64,000 nt of DNA, taken from contig NZ_BDBD01000019.1 in assembly GCF_001612805.1 (NCBI RefSeq), forward strand, positions 372,001-436,000, in the 5' to 3' direction. Shown here in pieces: positions 33,133 to 41,744 of this stretch (positions within the stretch are counted from its first letter, which is position 1; each line of letters begins with the position of its first letter). The DNA is from Nocardia coubleae NBRC 108252 (GTDB lineage: Bacteria > Actinomycetota > Actinomycetes > Mycobacteriales > Mycobacteriaceae). Both the position numbers and the translations under genes were made by a program. The notes under the pieces were generated by a model. The model was not told the DNA's origin. It did no database searches and saw nothing but the letters and a program-made list of their open reading frames with translations.

Positions 33133-33695
33133 TCACCGCGTCGGCTCGCTCGGCCTGGCTGCTGCTGATCGCGGGGCTGGCCGGGTGGCTGGCGTCGTGC
33201 ACGCTCACCGTCGAACGGTTCAAGCTGTTCACCGATCCCACCTACATGGCCTCGTGCAATTTCGACTCGGTGCTGTCGTGCGGGTCGATCATGCAGACCC
33301 AGCAGGCCGCCGTATTCGGCTTCCCGAACCCGATCATCGGCATCGTCGGGTTCTCGGTGGTGGTGACCCTCGGCGTGCTCTCGGTGATCGGGGTGGGTTT
33401 CCCGCGCTGGATCTGGGGTTCGCTCTGGGTCGGCACGGTCCTCGGCGTCGCCGCGATCTGCTGGCTGATCTTCCAGAGCCTGTACCGCATCAACGCGCTG
33501 TGCCCGTATTGCATGGTGGTGTGGGTGGCGGTGCCGGTGCTGTTCGCGGTGGCCACCCAGGAGACCTGGGGTGGCTCGCGCGGGCCGATGGGAATCCTGG
33601 CCGAGTGGCGTTGGACGCTCGTCGTCGTGTTCTACGCCGTGGTGCTGCTGCTGATGTTCCTGAAGTTCCAGGACTACTGGCTGAGCAAGGTCTAG
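33129..33695 (+). CDS. vitamin K epoxide reductase-family (VKOR) disulfide reoxidase
   Basis: 188 aa with five predicted membrane helices. The loop cysteines Cys43 and Cys51 (ASCNFDSVLSCGS) and the membrane CPYC (125-128) are the redox centres. They pass electrons from DsbA-like proteins to quinone. It starts with GTG overlapping the dsbA-like stop (GTGA), so the two proteins are made together. The last stop codon shares a CTAG palindrome with the stop of the convergent protease gene. Confidence 0.92.
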   Translation: MITASARSAWLLLIAGLAGWLASCTLTVERFKLFTDPTYMASCNFDSVLSCGSIMQTQQAAVFGFPNPIIGIVGFSVVVTLGVLSVIGVGFPRWIWGSLWVGTVLGVAAICWLIFQSLYRINALCPYCMVVWVAVPVLFAVATQETWGGSRGPMGILAEWRWTLVVVFYAVVLLLMFLKFQDYWLSKV

Positions 33696-34777
33696 TTGGG
33701 CGTGCCCTCGGCGAGCACCACGTCGACGACGCGGATGCTGCCGTCGGGCGCGGTGACGTCGAGGCGCACCACATCACCGGGTTTGCGCCTGCTGATGGCC
33801 GCGCTCAGCGCCCGCGCGGTGGTGATCGACTCGCCGTCGACGGCGGTGACGACGTCACCGTCGGTGATCCCGGCGGCGCGGGCCGGTTGCCCGAAGAAGG
33901 CCCAGTCGACCCGCGCGCCCGCCGGTTTCGCGTCGACGATCTGCACGCCGAGGGTGGCGGTCGGCCCGATGTGCACGGTATCGGTCGGCGTGCCCGAGCG
34001 GATCTGGGCGACGATCCGCATGGCCGTGTCGATGGGCACCGCGTAACCGTGCGCGGGTTTGGGCTGGCGGTCCTGCGTGCCGCGATCACCGGAGGCCGCG
34101 GTGATGACGCCGACCACCGCGCCCGTGCCATCGGCCAGCGCCCCACCGGACTGCCCACCCACCACCGGTGCCGCGATCTCCACCATCCCGCGCAACGATT
34201 TGCGGCTCAGGTCCGCGGAGTTCATCGCGACGATGCTGGCGTCCAGGTCGGTGATCGGCCCGGCCACCGAGGTCTGCTCACCACCGTCGCCGCCCGCGTC
34301 GCCGATGGCGAGCAGATCCTGACGTAATCGCAGCCCGGCCGAGGAACCGATCCGCGCGGTCGGCAAGCCGGCGGCGCCTGCCAGCGCCAGCAGGGCGACG
34401 TCGGCGCTCGAGTCGTAACCGAGCACGGTGGCCGGGTAGCGCAGCCCGGTCCCCACGTCGGTGATCGACACATCCTCGGCGCCCTTGATGACGTGGTGGC
34501 TGGTGAGGATCTGCCCGTCGCCGGTGAGCACGATGCCCGACCCGGCGGCCGCGGTTCCGAACCGGCTCGCGTCGACCGAGATATTGACCAGCGCGGGCTG
34601 CACCTGCGCGGCGACCAGGCCCGGATCCAGCGGCACGGGCGCGGGCGTCGCCGCGACGAATTCCTGCGGCGCGGCCCGCTCGAACCCCAGCTCACCGCGA
34701 TATCCGAGGACACCGCCGAGGGCGAGCAGCGCGACGACCAGCGCCATGAGCACCCGTGATCCACGTTGCACGCGCAC
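33692..34777 (-). CDS. membrane-anchored HtrA-like serine protease with PDZ domain
   Basis: 361 aa from the GTG at 34777, with AGAGAGGA upstream. One membrane helix (residues ~9-26), then a trypsin-fold domain with His95 (TSHHVIKG), Asp126 (DSSADVALL) and Ser210 (GGQSGGAL), followed by a PDZ domain (~270-355, WAFFGQPARAAGITDGDVV). It should degrade or process misfolded envelope proteins. GQSGG replaces the common GNSGG. It converges on the DsbA-VKOR pair and diverges from the alcohol dehydrogenase gene. Confidence 0.88.
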   Translation of the reverse strand: MRVQRGSRVLMALVVALLALGGVLGYRGELGFERAAPQEFVAATPAPVPLDPGLVAAQVQPALVNISVDASRFGTAAAGSGIVLTGDGQILTSHHVIKGAEDVSITDVGTGLRYPATVLGYDSSADVALLALAGAAGLPTARIGSSAGLRLRQDLLAIGDAGGDGGEQTSVAGPITDLDASIVAMNSADLSRKSLRGMVEIAAPVVGGQSGGALADGTGAVVGVITAASGDRGTQDRQPKPAHGYAVPIDTAMRIVAQIRSGTPTDTVHIGPTATLGVQIVDAKPAGARVDWAFFGQPARAAGITDGDVVTAVDGESITTARALSAAISRRKPGDVVRLDVTAPDGSIRVVDVVLAEGTPN

Positions 34778-34889
34778 GTCCTCTCTCGCGGGCCGACCCT
34801 TTCCATTGTCACCCGGCTCGGGTCCGGCTTGATCGACATCCGCCACCCGGCGGTTGGCAAACCTCGTATGCAGCGGTAGGCATATACCC

Positions 34890-35942
34890 ATGAGCACCGC
34901 TGCCGCCTATGCCCTGCCGTCCGCCGACGGTTCCTTCGAGAAGGTCGCGATCGAACGCCGTGCGCTCGGACCCGACGATGTCGCGATCGACATCAAATTC
35001 GCGGGCATCTGCCACTCCGACATCCACACCGCCCGCGACGAATGGGGTGGTGCGCGGTACCCCTGCGTGCCGGGGCACGAGATCGCGGGCATCGTCAGCG
35101 CGGTCGGGTCGTCGGTGCGCAAGTACCAGGTGGGCGACCGCGTAGGGGTGGGCTGTCTGGTGAATTCGTGCGGCAAGTGCGCACCGTGCCTGGCCGGTGA
35201 GGAACAGTACTGCGCCAAGGGCGCCACCTGGACCTACAACAACCCCGTCCCCGAGGACATCCAGCCCGGCGGCTACACCATGGGCGGGTACTCCACCCAC
35301 ATCGTCGTCGACGAGAAGTTCGTCGTCGGCATTCCCGAGGGCATCGGCCTCGACGTCGCCGCACCGCTGCTGTGCGCGGGCATCACCCTGTACTCGCCGT
35401 TACGCCACTGGGGCGCGGGCCCCGGCAAGAAGGTCGCGATCATCGGCATGGGCGGGCTCGGGCACGTCGGGGTGAAGATCGCCGCCGCGCTCGGCGCCGA
35501 GGTGACGGTGTTGAGTCAGTCGCTGCGCAAACGCGACGACGGCCTGCGCATGGGAGCGACCAACTACTACGCCACCAGCGACAAGGAGACCTTCCGCAGG
35601 CTGCGCGGCGAGTTCGACCTCATCATCAACACCGTCTCGGCCGATCTACCCATCGACAACTACCTGCGGCTGCTCGCCCTCGACGGCACCCTGGTGATCC
35701 TCGGCCTGCCCGAGAAGCCGATGAGCGTCACCGGCCGCAATCTGGCCGGCTTCCGGCGCTCCCTGTCGGGTTCGATGATCGGCGGTCTCGCGCAGACCCA
35801 GGAGATGCTGAATTTCTGTGCCGCGCACGGCATCGGCGCCGAGATCGAGCTCATCTCCGCCGACGACATCGATTCCGCCTACGACCGGGTCGTCGCCAGC
35901 GATGTGCAGTACCGCTTCGTGATCGACACCGCGTCCATCTGA
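34890..35942 (+). CDS. zinc-dependent NAD(P) alcohol dehydrogenase (cinnamyl/AdhC type)
   Basis: 350 aa from the ATG at 34890. Catalytic zinc ligands are Cys41 (GICHSD) and His63 (PGHE) plus a cysteine in LLCAGIT. The structural zinc site is Cys94, 97, 100 and 108. The nucleotide site is VAIIGMGGLGHVGVKIA. The motif set matches the cinnamyl-alcohol dehydrogenase/YahK-AdhC class, which are broad NADPH-dependent aldehyde reductases. Mycobacterial AdhC is a close type. The physiological aldehyde is unknown. Confidence 0.9.
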   Translation: MSTAAAYALPSADGSFEKVAIERRALGPDDVAIDIKFAGICHSDIHTARDEWGGARYPCVPGHEIAGIVSAVGSSVRKYQVGDRVGVGCLVNSCGKCAPCLAGEEQYCAKGATWTYNNPVPEDIQPGGYTMGGYSTHIVVDEKFVVGIPEGIGLDVAAPLLCAGITLYSPLRHWGAGPGKKVAIIGMGGLGHVGVKIAAALGAEVTVLSQSLRKRDDGLRMGATNYYATSDKETFRRLRGEFDLIINTVSADLPIDNYLRLLALDGTLVILGLPEKPMSVTGRNLAGFRRSLSGSMIGGLAQTQEMLNFCAAHGIGAEIELISADDIDSAYDRVVASDVQYRFVIDTASI

Positions 35943-35978
35943 GCCGGTCCGGCGCCCACCGCCGGGTACCGTGACGTC

Positions 35979-37178
35979 GTGGCCGACGACGATACGCGCC
36001 CGGACACACCGACCGCGGTGGGCGCCATGCCGATCACCTGGACGGTGCGGACCCCGCCCAGCTGGTTCCCGCGCGCCCTGCTCTACACCGCCCTGGCCCT
36101 CGTCATCCTGATCGCGGGCTTCTGGGTGCTCGGCAAACTGCAGGGCCTGCTGACCATCCTGCTGGTGTCGCTGTTCCTGGCCTTCGCCATCGAACCGGCG
36201 GTGAATTGGCTTGCCCGGCACGGCATTCCGCGTGGCGCCGGCACCGGTGCGGTGTTCCTCGTCCTACTGGTGGTGATGGTCGCGTTCTTCGGGACGCTCG
36301 GCGCCCTGCTCATCGACCAGGTCACCATGCTCGTGCAGGACGCACCCGGCTACATCCAGGACGTGGTCGACTGGATCAACCGCACCTTCGACCAGAACCT
36401 GTCCGGCGCCGACCTCACCAAATACGCCACCGAGTGGAGCTCGACCATCGAGGGCTATCTCGTGGGTCTGGCCGGAAACGTCTGGGGCATCGGCACAGTC
36501 GCGATCGGTGCGCTGTTCCAGCTGCTCGGGGTGCTGCTGTTCACGTTCTATTTCGCCGCCGACGGTCCGCGCTTCCGCACCTGGGTGTGTTCGCTGCTCC
36601 CGCCGCGCCAGCAGAAACATGTGTTGCGCGCCTGGGATATCGCGGTGGAGAAGACCGGCGGCTACATCTACTCGCGCGCGCTGCTCGCGCTGTGCTCGGC
36701 GATCGCACACTATGTGGCGCTGCGGGTGTTCGATGTGCCGTCGGCGTTCGCGCTGGCGCTGTGGGTGGGTGTGGTCTCGCAGTTCATCCCGACCGTCGGT
36801 ACCTATCTCGCCGGTGCCCTTCCGGTGCTGGTAGCCCTGGTGCACGACCCGATCACCGCGCTGTGGATCCTGCTGTTCATCGTGGCGTACCAGCAGTTCG
36901 AGAACTATGTGCTGCAGCCACGGATCACCGCGACTACCCTCGATATGCATCCGGCGGTGGCGTTCGGGGCGGTGATCGCGGGTGCGGCGCTGCTCGGCCC
37001 GACCGGTGCGCTGCTCGCCATCCCGGTCACCGCGACGCTGCAAGGTTTCGCCGGGGCCTACGTCCGGCGGTATCGGGTGACCGAGGAGGCCGGGCCACCG
37101 CCGAAGCAGAAGCGCCGGTGGTTGTCCAGGTCCCGGACGAAGACACCCGTCGAGCCCGACCGAACCGTCGACGAATAG
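35979..37178 (+). CDS. AI-2E/PerM-family transporter (UPF0118)
   Basis: 399 aa with a GTG start. About seven hydrophobic helices include an LLVSLFLAFAIEPAVNWLARHGIPRG segment, FGTLGALLIDQV, a QFIPTVGTYLAGALPVLVAL helix and QQFENYVLQPRI, the family hallmarks. A Pro/Lys/Arg-rich cytosolic tail follows. Members are linked to autoinducer-2 export or Na+/H+ exchange; the substrate is unproven. It is followed after 9 nt by the ZIP transporter gene. Confidence 0.87.
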   Translation: MADDDTRPDTPTAVGAMPITWTVRTPPSWFPRALLYTALALVILIAGFWVLGKLQGLLTILLVSLFLAFAIEPAVNWLARHGIPRGAGTGAVFLVLLVVMVAFFGTLGALLIDQVTMLVQDAPGYIQDVVDWINRTFDQNLSGADLTKYATEWSSTIEGYLVGLAGNVWGIGTVAIGALFQLLGVLLFTFYFAADGPRFRTWVCSLLPPRQQKHVLRAWDIAVEKTGGYIYSRALLALCSAIAHYVALRVFDVPSAFALALWVGVVSQFIPTVGTYLAGALPVLVALVHDPITALWILLFIVAYQQFENYVLQPRITATTLDMHPAVAFGAVIAGAALLGPTGALLAIPVTATLQGFAGAYVRRYRVTEEAGPPPKQKRRWLSRSRTKTPVEPDRTVDE

Positions 37179-37187
37179 GCCCGCACC

Positions 37188-37919
37188 ATGGCGATTCTGT
37201 TGTCTGTGGTCTCCATGCTGTCCACCCTGTTCGGTGGTTTCGTCGCCATGCGCATCGGCGACCGCAAGCACCTGGTCCTCGGTCTCGCGGCCGGGGTGAT
37301 GCTCGGCCTGGTCGCCTTCGACCTGATCCCCGAGGCCCTCGAGCAGTCACCCGACGAGGCGTTCGGTGTGCCGGTGGCGCTGATCGCGGCGGTTGTCGGG
37401 TTCATGAGCCTGCACATCATCGAACGCGCGGTCGCCATCCACACCGGCCACGAGGACGAATTCGGTTCGCACCACCACGGTTTCGAATCGATCGGCCTGC
37501 TCGCCGCGATGGGCCTGATCTTCCACAGCACCCTCGACGGTTTCGGCATCGGCATCGGCTACCAGGCGGGCGCCACCGTCGGCCTGTCGGTAGCCATCGC
37601 GGTCATCTGCCACGACTTCGCCGACGGCTTCAACACCTTCACCATCCCCACCCTCTACGGCCACGCCCGCAAACGCGCCATCACCCTCCTGGCCCTCGAC
37701 GCCCTGGCCCCGGTAGTAGGCGCCATCCTCGGCACCCTCATCCACGTCCCCGAACAATGGATCGGCCTCTACCTCGGCTACTTCGCCGGCTTCCTCCTCT
37801 ACCTCGCCACCGCCGACATCCTCCCCGAAGCCCACGCCGAACACCCCTCCCGCCTGACCCTCTTCCTCACCCTTCTCGGTCTCGGCGCCATGTTCGTGGT
37901 GTCGGCAATGAGCCACTGA
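37188..37919 (+). CDS. ZIP-family metal transporter
   Basis: 243 aa with seven to eight membrane helices. The paired metal-binding helices read FHSTLDGFGIG and CHDFADGFNTF, as in ZIP/ZupT proteins, and a His-rich loop (GHEDEFGSHHHG) lies between helices 3 and 4. It should import zinc or other divalent metals across the plasma membrane. It ends 6 nt before the stop of the convergent HerA-cassette gene with no terminator between them. Confidence 0.9.
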   Translation: MAILLSVVSMLSTLFGGFVAMRIGDRKHLVLGLAAGVMLGLVAFDLIPEALEQSPDEAFGVPVALIAAVVGFMSLHIIERAVAIHTGHEDEFGSHHHGFESIGLLAAMGLIFHSTLDGFGIGIGYQAGATVGLSVAIAVICHDFADGFNTFTIPTLYGHARKRAITLLALDALAPVVGAILGTLIHVPEQWIGLYLGYFAGFLLYLATADILPEAHAEHPSRLTLFLTLLGLGAMFVVSAMSH

Positions 37920-37925
37920 CTCGAG

Positions 37926-40900
37926 CTAGAGTTGTTCGCGGGTGCGACGGGCCCGCTCGAGCACGTCCGTTTCGGTCGGTGGACTCGGCGGGTGATGACT
38001 CAAACACATTGGCGTGGCAAGCTTTCGGAACGCCTTACCCCCGGTGGCTCCGTAGAACTGCCCCGCGTCCAGGTGGCCGATGTCGTCAAGGTCCCCGCCC
38101 CAGGAGGCCGCAATACCTCTGGCTGCTTGGATCTGGACGCCCGTGACGAGCTTGCCGAAGAACTGGGTTGCCGTATTGCCGACCACCTTGTTGTGCAATC
38201 CTTTCGGCGCTTGCGTGGCATACGCGATGCCGAGACCGTACTTGCGAGCCTGAGCGGCGAGGGTCAGGGTGCTGGCGGTGGCTGGAGTGTCCTTGCCTGC
38301 AGGCGCGTATTCCTGCGCTTCGTCGAGTACGAGCAACCCGCCGAGCGGACGCTCACGGGCCGGGTTGGTTTTGAAGAAGGTGAACAAGGCCACCTGAAGC
38401 TGGCTCACGAAGGTGGCCCGCTGTACCGCACCAGGGAGCCCGATGCAGCTGATCACCGAGACCCGGGCCTTCTTGCCCGGCTCCGGGGCGAGTAGTACTC
38501 CTGGGTCGAGCGGTTCACCTTCACCGCCGAACAGCGGATCATTGATCATGGAAACCTGTAGACCATCCGCCATTTCGACTGCGAGCGGCCGGGCATTGCG
38601 TACCTTGCTTACACCGTTGGGCAGATCGGCGAGAAGCGTGACAAGGCCGGACAATTTCGTCTCACCAGTGCCGGCGAAGTGCAGCAGCGTCTCCCGGAGC
38701 ACCGCCCGCGCCCGATCGAACTTGGCGCCCTTGATGCCGGTGCGCGTGATCAAGTTGCCCACCGCCATTTCCACCGCAGTCCACAGTTCGTCGGGATCGT
38801 CACGGACCGCAGCGAAATCGGGAAGCGGATTCAACACCAGCGGGCGGCCGACCTGCCGGCCCGGCGTCCACACGACCACGTCGGTGTCGGCCAGATACTG
38901 TGCGGCCCTATCCGCGTCACCCGGACGCCAGGCCGATGGCGGCTGCTGCCAGGCATCACCGAGGCGGGACAGGTCGTTGTTCACATCGATCACGATCGAC
39001 GAAACCCCATGCAGCGCCAACTCTTCGACGAGCCGTCGCAACAGCACAGTTTTGCCGGAGCCGCTGCCTGCGAACAGGGCCACGTGCTTGCGCAGCATGT
39101 CCACTGGCACTCGGAATTCGATGTCATCGGTAAGGCCGTAACCGAGCACCACTGTCGGTGTGGTCTGCGAACCGTTGCCGCCGATCGCCGGATGCCGGCT
39201 CACAGATGCATTCGCAGCCGCGGCCCCATTCACAGTCGCGGCTGTAATCGGTGCGGCGGCGTTCGGAGCGGTTACCGCATTCGGAGCTGTGGACGCAATC
39301 GCGGGCGCGAGCACATTCGCGGGAGTGGGAGCAGGCATCAATTTCACTGCAGGCGGGGGCAACTCGCCGAAGACCCGACGGAACAGCTGAGTACTACCGG
39401 CAGGCTCACGCAGCGCCAGCCACACATCGAACCCCGGCTTCGGCTCGGCGATCATTTCTCGGAGTGCGGTGAAGGTCCGCAGATCGTCGTGGGTGATGGC
39501 CAGCGTAGAACCGTTCGCGGCACGCAGATCATCCAGCATCTCGAGGGTTCTCGGCCCGTTCGAGAAGGCCGTGTTCCGTAGAATCGTCAGGTGACGCTTG
39601 TCGTTGGCCTCCTCGATGCCGGATTCGATCACCGCCGAGCGCATTCGCGATAGCACCGCCACAGGATGCGGGTGCGCGATCGCCCGGAAGCTCCAGTGCT
39701 CCTGTTCCTCGAGAACCGGGTCGATAGTGCGGCGCAGGCGCGCGTGCACAGCGCGGCCGGTGGAGGTCGCGTCGTCGATTTTCAAGTCGTCACGTTCGGG
39801 GCGTTCGAGTACGAAGCACCGCAGAGCGGCGTTGAACAGACCTACCATGACCTCGTTTTCTCTGGCAGGGTCGAGCGGGGAGGTGATATCGGCGGCGGCA
39901 CGCAGAGTAGCGAACTGTACGTCGAACGGCGCCGGATCGAGTTGTGCTGCAAGGTCTTTCATATTTCCGCTTGCACCGATCGCACCGAAATCCTCGAGTT
40001 CGTGAATCTCACCGCTGACGAGGCACTCCTGTATATGCTCGGCGACCAGTTGTAGCAATCTGCGGGGGGTGTACCTGGCCACCTCGGGTGCCTCGAAGGC
40101 CTTGGTGGCGATCGGCCAGGTGGGGTAGGGCGGGACGAAGTCGACCTCGTCGTACTGTGCGGCCAGGTGCGCGGCCACCACGGCCGCGGCCACCTCGGCG
40201 CCAGGCAGCGCTGTTTCCAGGTCGACCACTGTGAACCGGTCTGCCGAGGAGCTGAGCCCTTCTCTCTGCAACCGGTGCCAGGTCGAGGGGATGCAGGCGA
40301 CGGTGATGATCGTCCGCACCGTCTCCTCCCGCAGCTTCATCAAACTGTCCGCGTGATTTGCTGCCCGCGCGCCGCCGCCGGTCGCCGACTCCGCCAGCAC
40401 GGCATCGATCTGGTCGAGTGCCACCACCACCGGTCCAGACGCCGCGAACAGCCGGATGAGATCGTGAAAAATCAGCTGCGCGTTGCGTTCTCCGCGGCGG
40501 AACCCCCACTTCAGGGCGATGTCGGGGTCGAGTTGCTCGCGCAATACGAGGAAGCTGTCGGCGATATCGCGCAGGTCTCCGTCGGCCCGGAACAGCACGA
40601 GTGCGCGCAGCGTATCTCTGCATTCGTAGCCCAGTTGTGGTTCGCGAGCGTTCAAGTCGCGCAGGAATTGCTTGATGTCTTCGGGTTTGGGGAGCATAGG
40701 TCCCGCGATGCGGGCCACGCGTTCGGCATCGCAACCGGCCCGCTTGGCCAGGGTGACCAGCAGCCGCCGTAACTGGCCGTTGTCGGCGTCGGTGAGCCGG
40801 TTGATCACCCCGTGTACCGCGCCGTCCCAGAACGATGCGCCATCAATCAACTTGGGCATGAAGAAGAATCCGCCGCGCGCCTGCACAGACTCGCGAATCC

Positions 40901-41126
40901 AGCCCAGCAGATGGGTTTTCCCGACGCCGGGATCGCCCCGGAGGATGAACCCCGTCGGCGCGGTGTCCGGCCGATCCTCGGCCACCTCGATCGCCCTGGC
41001 GATCTGGGCCGAGGCTCGGCGGTGCAGGTCTTCGACGTGATAGGTCTGGGGCCGCCAGATCGAATCGGGGACGAGTGCGGTGCTGAACTGTACCCGCGCA
41101 AGTGCGCGCCGCTGCTGCTCGTTCAA
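37926..41126 (-). CDS. double ATPase: N-terminal AAA/STAND-like plus C-terminal HerA-type translocase
   Basis: 1066 aa from a TTG at 41126 overlapping the previous stop (TTGA). The first ATPase has Walker A GDPGVGKTH (64-72) and Walker B VVVALDQID (233-241), resembling ORC/STAND-type P-loops. Residues ~590-655 are an Ala/Pro/Asn-rich linker. The second ATPase is HerA/FtsK-like: VPVDMLRKHVALFAGSGSGKT (Walker A 686-693), IVIDVNNDLSRLG, Walker B LLVLDEAQEYAP (931-942), then ATQAPKGL. HerA proteins are hexameric DNA pumps paired with nucleases in repair and phage defence. Here it ends a four-gene operon that begins with a DUF4365-like nuclease. The N-terminal ATPase fusion is unusual for HerA. 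I know of no named system with this order. Confidence 0.85.
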   Translation of the reverse strand: MNEQQRRALARVQFSTALVPDSIWRPQTYHVEDLHRRASAQIARAIEVAEDRPDTAPTGFILRGDPGVGKTHLLGWIRESVQARGGFFFMPKLIDGASFWDGAVHGVINRLTDADNGQLRRLLVTLAKRAGCDAERVARIAGPMLPKPEDIKQFLRDLNAREPQLGYECRDTLRALVLFRADGDLRDIADSFLVLREQLDPDIALKWGFRRGERNAQLIFHDLIRLFAASGPVVVALDQIDAVLAESATGGGARAANHADSLMKLREETVRTIITVACIPSTWHRLQREGLSSSADRFTVVDLETALPGAEVAAAVVAAHLAAQYDEVDFVPPYPTWPIATKAFEAPEVARYTPRRLLQLVAEHIQECLVSGEIHELEDFGAIGASGNMKDLAAQLDPAPFDVQFATLRAAADITSPLDPARENEVMVGLFNAALRCFVLERPERDDLKIDDATSTGRAVHARLRRTIDPVLEEQEHWSFRAIAHPHPVAVLSRMRSAVIESGIEEANDKRHLTILRNTAFSNGPRTLEMLDDLRAANGSTLAITHDDLRTFTALREMIAEPKPGFDVWLALREPAGSTQLFRRVFGELPPPAVKLMPAPTPANVLAPAIASTAPNAVTAPNAAAPITAATVNGAAAANASVSRHPAIGGNGSQTTPTVVLGYGLTDDIEFRVPVDMLRKHVALFAGSGSGKTVLLRRLVEELALHGVSSIVIDVNNDLSRLGDAWQQPPSAWRPGDADRAAQYLADTDVVVWTPGRQVGRPLVLNPLPDFAAVRDDPDELWTAVEMAVGNLITRTGIKGAKFDRARAVLRETLLHFAGTGETKLSGLVTLLADLPNGVSKVRNARPLAVEMADGLQVSMINDPLFGGEGEPLDPGVLLAPEPGKKARVSVISCIGLPGAVQRATFVSQLQVALFTFFKTNPARERPLGGLLVLDEAQEYAPAGKDTPATASTLTLAAQARKYGLGIAYATQAPKGLHNKVVGNTATQFFGKLVTGVQIQAARGIAASWGGDLDDIGHLDAGQFYGATGGKAFRKLATPMCLSHHPPSPPTETDVLERARRTREQL

Positions 41127-41728
41127 CGCCCCGCCTCGACGGTGAGCAGATGGCGCGCGGTGCCGCCCAGGGTTACCGCGGCCGCGTGGTCGTCGTCGGT
41201 CAAGGTTTTGCGGTCGGCCTCGGCGCGCACGTGCACGCCGTCATGGTCGGCGAGGGTGATCACCGCGACCGCGAAGTCCGAGGGCGGGATATGCGGCAAC
41301 CGGCCGCGCAGCTCGGCCAGGCGAACCTGGTCCGGCTTGCCCTTGGTGATCTCGGCGTATTTCCGCAGGATCTGACCCGGCACATCCGGCTGGAAGATGT
41401 CGCTGAGCACCTGGCCACTGGACACGAGGTGCCGGTGCAGCCCGGCCAGGACCACATACAGGGCCCCGCCGAAGGACCCCGATTTGGCTGGCCGGGGACG
41501 GGTGAATTCCTCGATGCACCACTTGGCGCCGCGCTCGGTGAGTTCGTGCACGAAGCCGCGACCGACCCGTTCGCTGACGACCAGCCCCAGTTTGTTGAGC
41601 TTGAGCCGAGGCTTGCCGTCCAGCGTCACCCCGGCCACCGCGAATAGCTCGGCGTTCGTGAGCTCGCGCGCTTCGGCCATCAGCGCCAGCAAAGCGGCGC
41701 ATTCCCTGGGGCTCATCTGATCAGACAC
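41123..41728 (-). CDS. tandem winged-helix protein of the HerA cassette
   Basis: 201 aa with a GTG start at 41728. Residues ~5-75 read as a winged helix (ECAALLALMAEARELTNAEL, then GLVVSERVGRGFVHELTERG). A helical linker follows (LYVVLAGLHRHLVSSGQVL). Residues ~120-200 resemble a second winged helix (YAEITKGKPDQVRLAELRGR, then AVAVITLADHDGVHV, ending TLGGTARHLLTVE). It may link the ATPase to DNA or to the nuclease, or act as regulator. No known family was recognised. It is coupled to the HerA gene by a 4-nt overlap and follows the 365-aa gene after 16 nt. Confidence 0.6.
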   Translation of the reverse strand: MSDQMSPRECAALLALMAEARELTNAELFAVAGVTLDGKPRLKLNKLGLVVSERVGRGFVHELTERGAKWCIEEFTRPRPAKSGSFGGALYVVLAGLHRHLVSSGQVLSDIFQPDVPGQILRKYAEITKGKPDQVRLAELRGRLPHIPPSDFAVAVITLADHDGVHVRAEADRKTLTDDDHAAAVTLGGTARHLLTVEAGR

Positions 41729-41744
41729 TGTTCGATCCGTTCTC

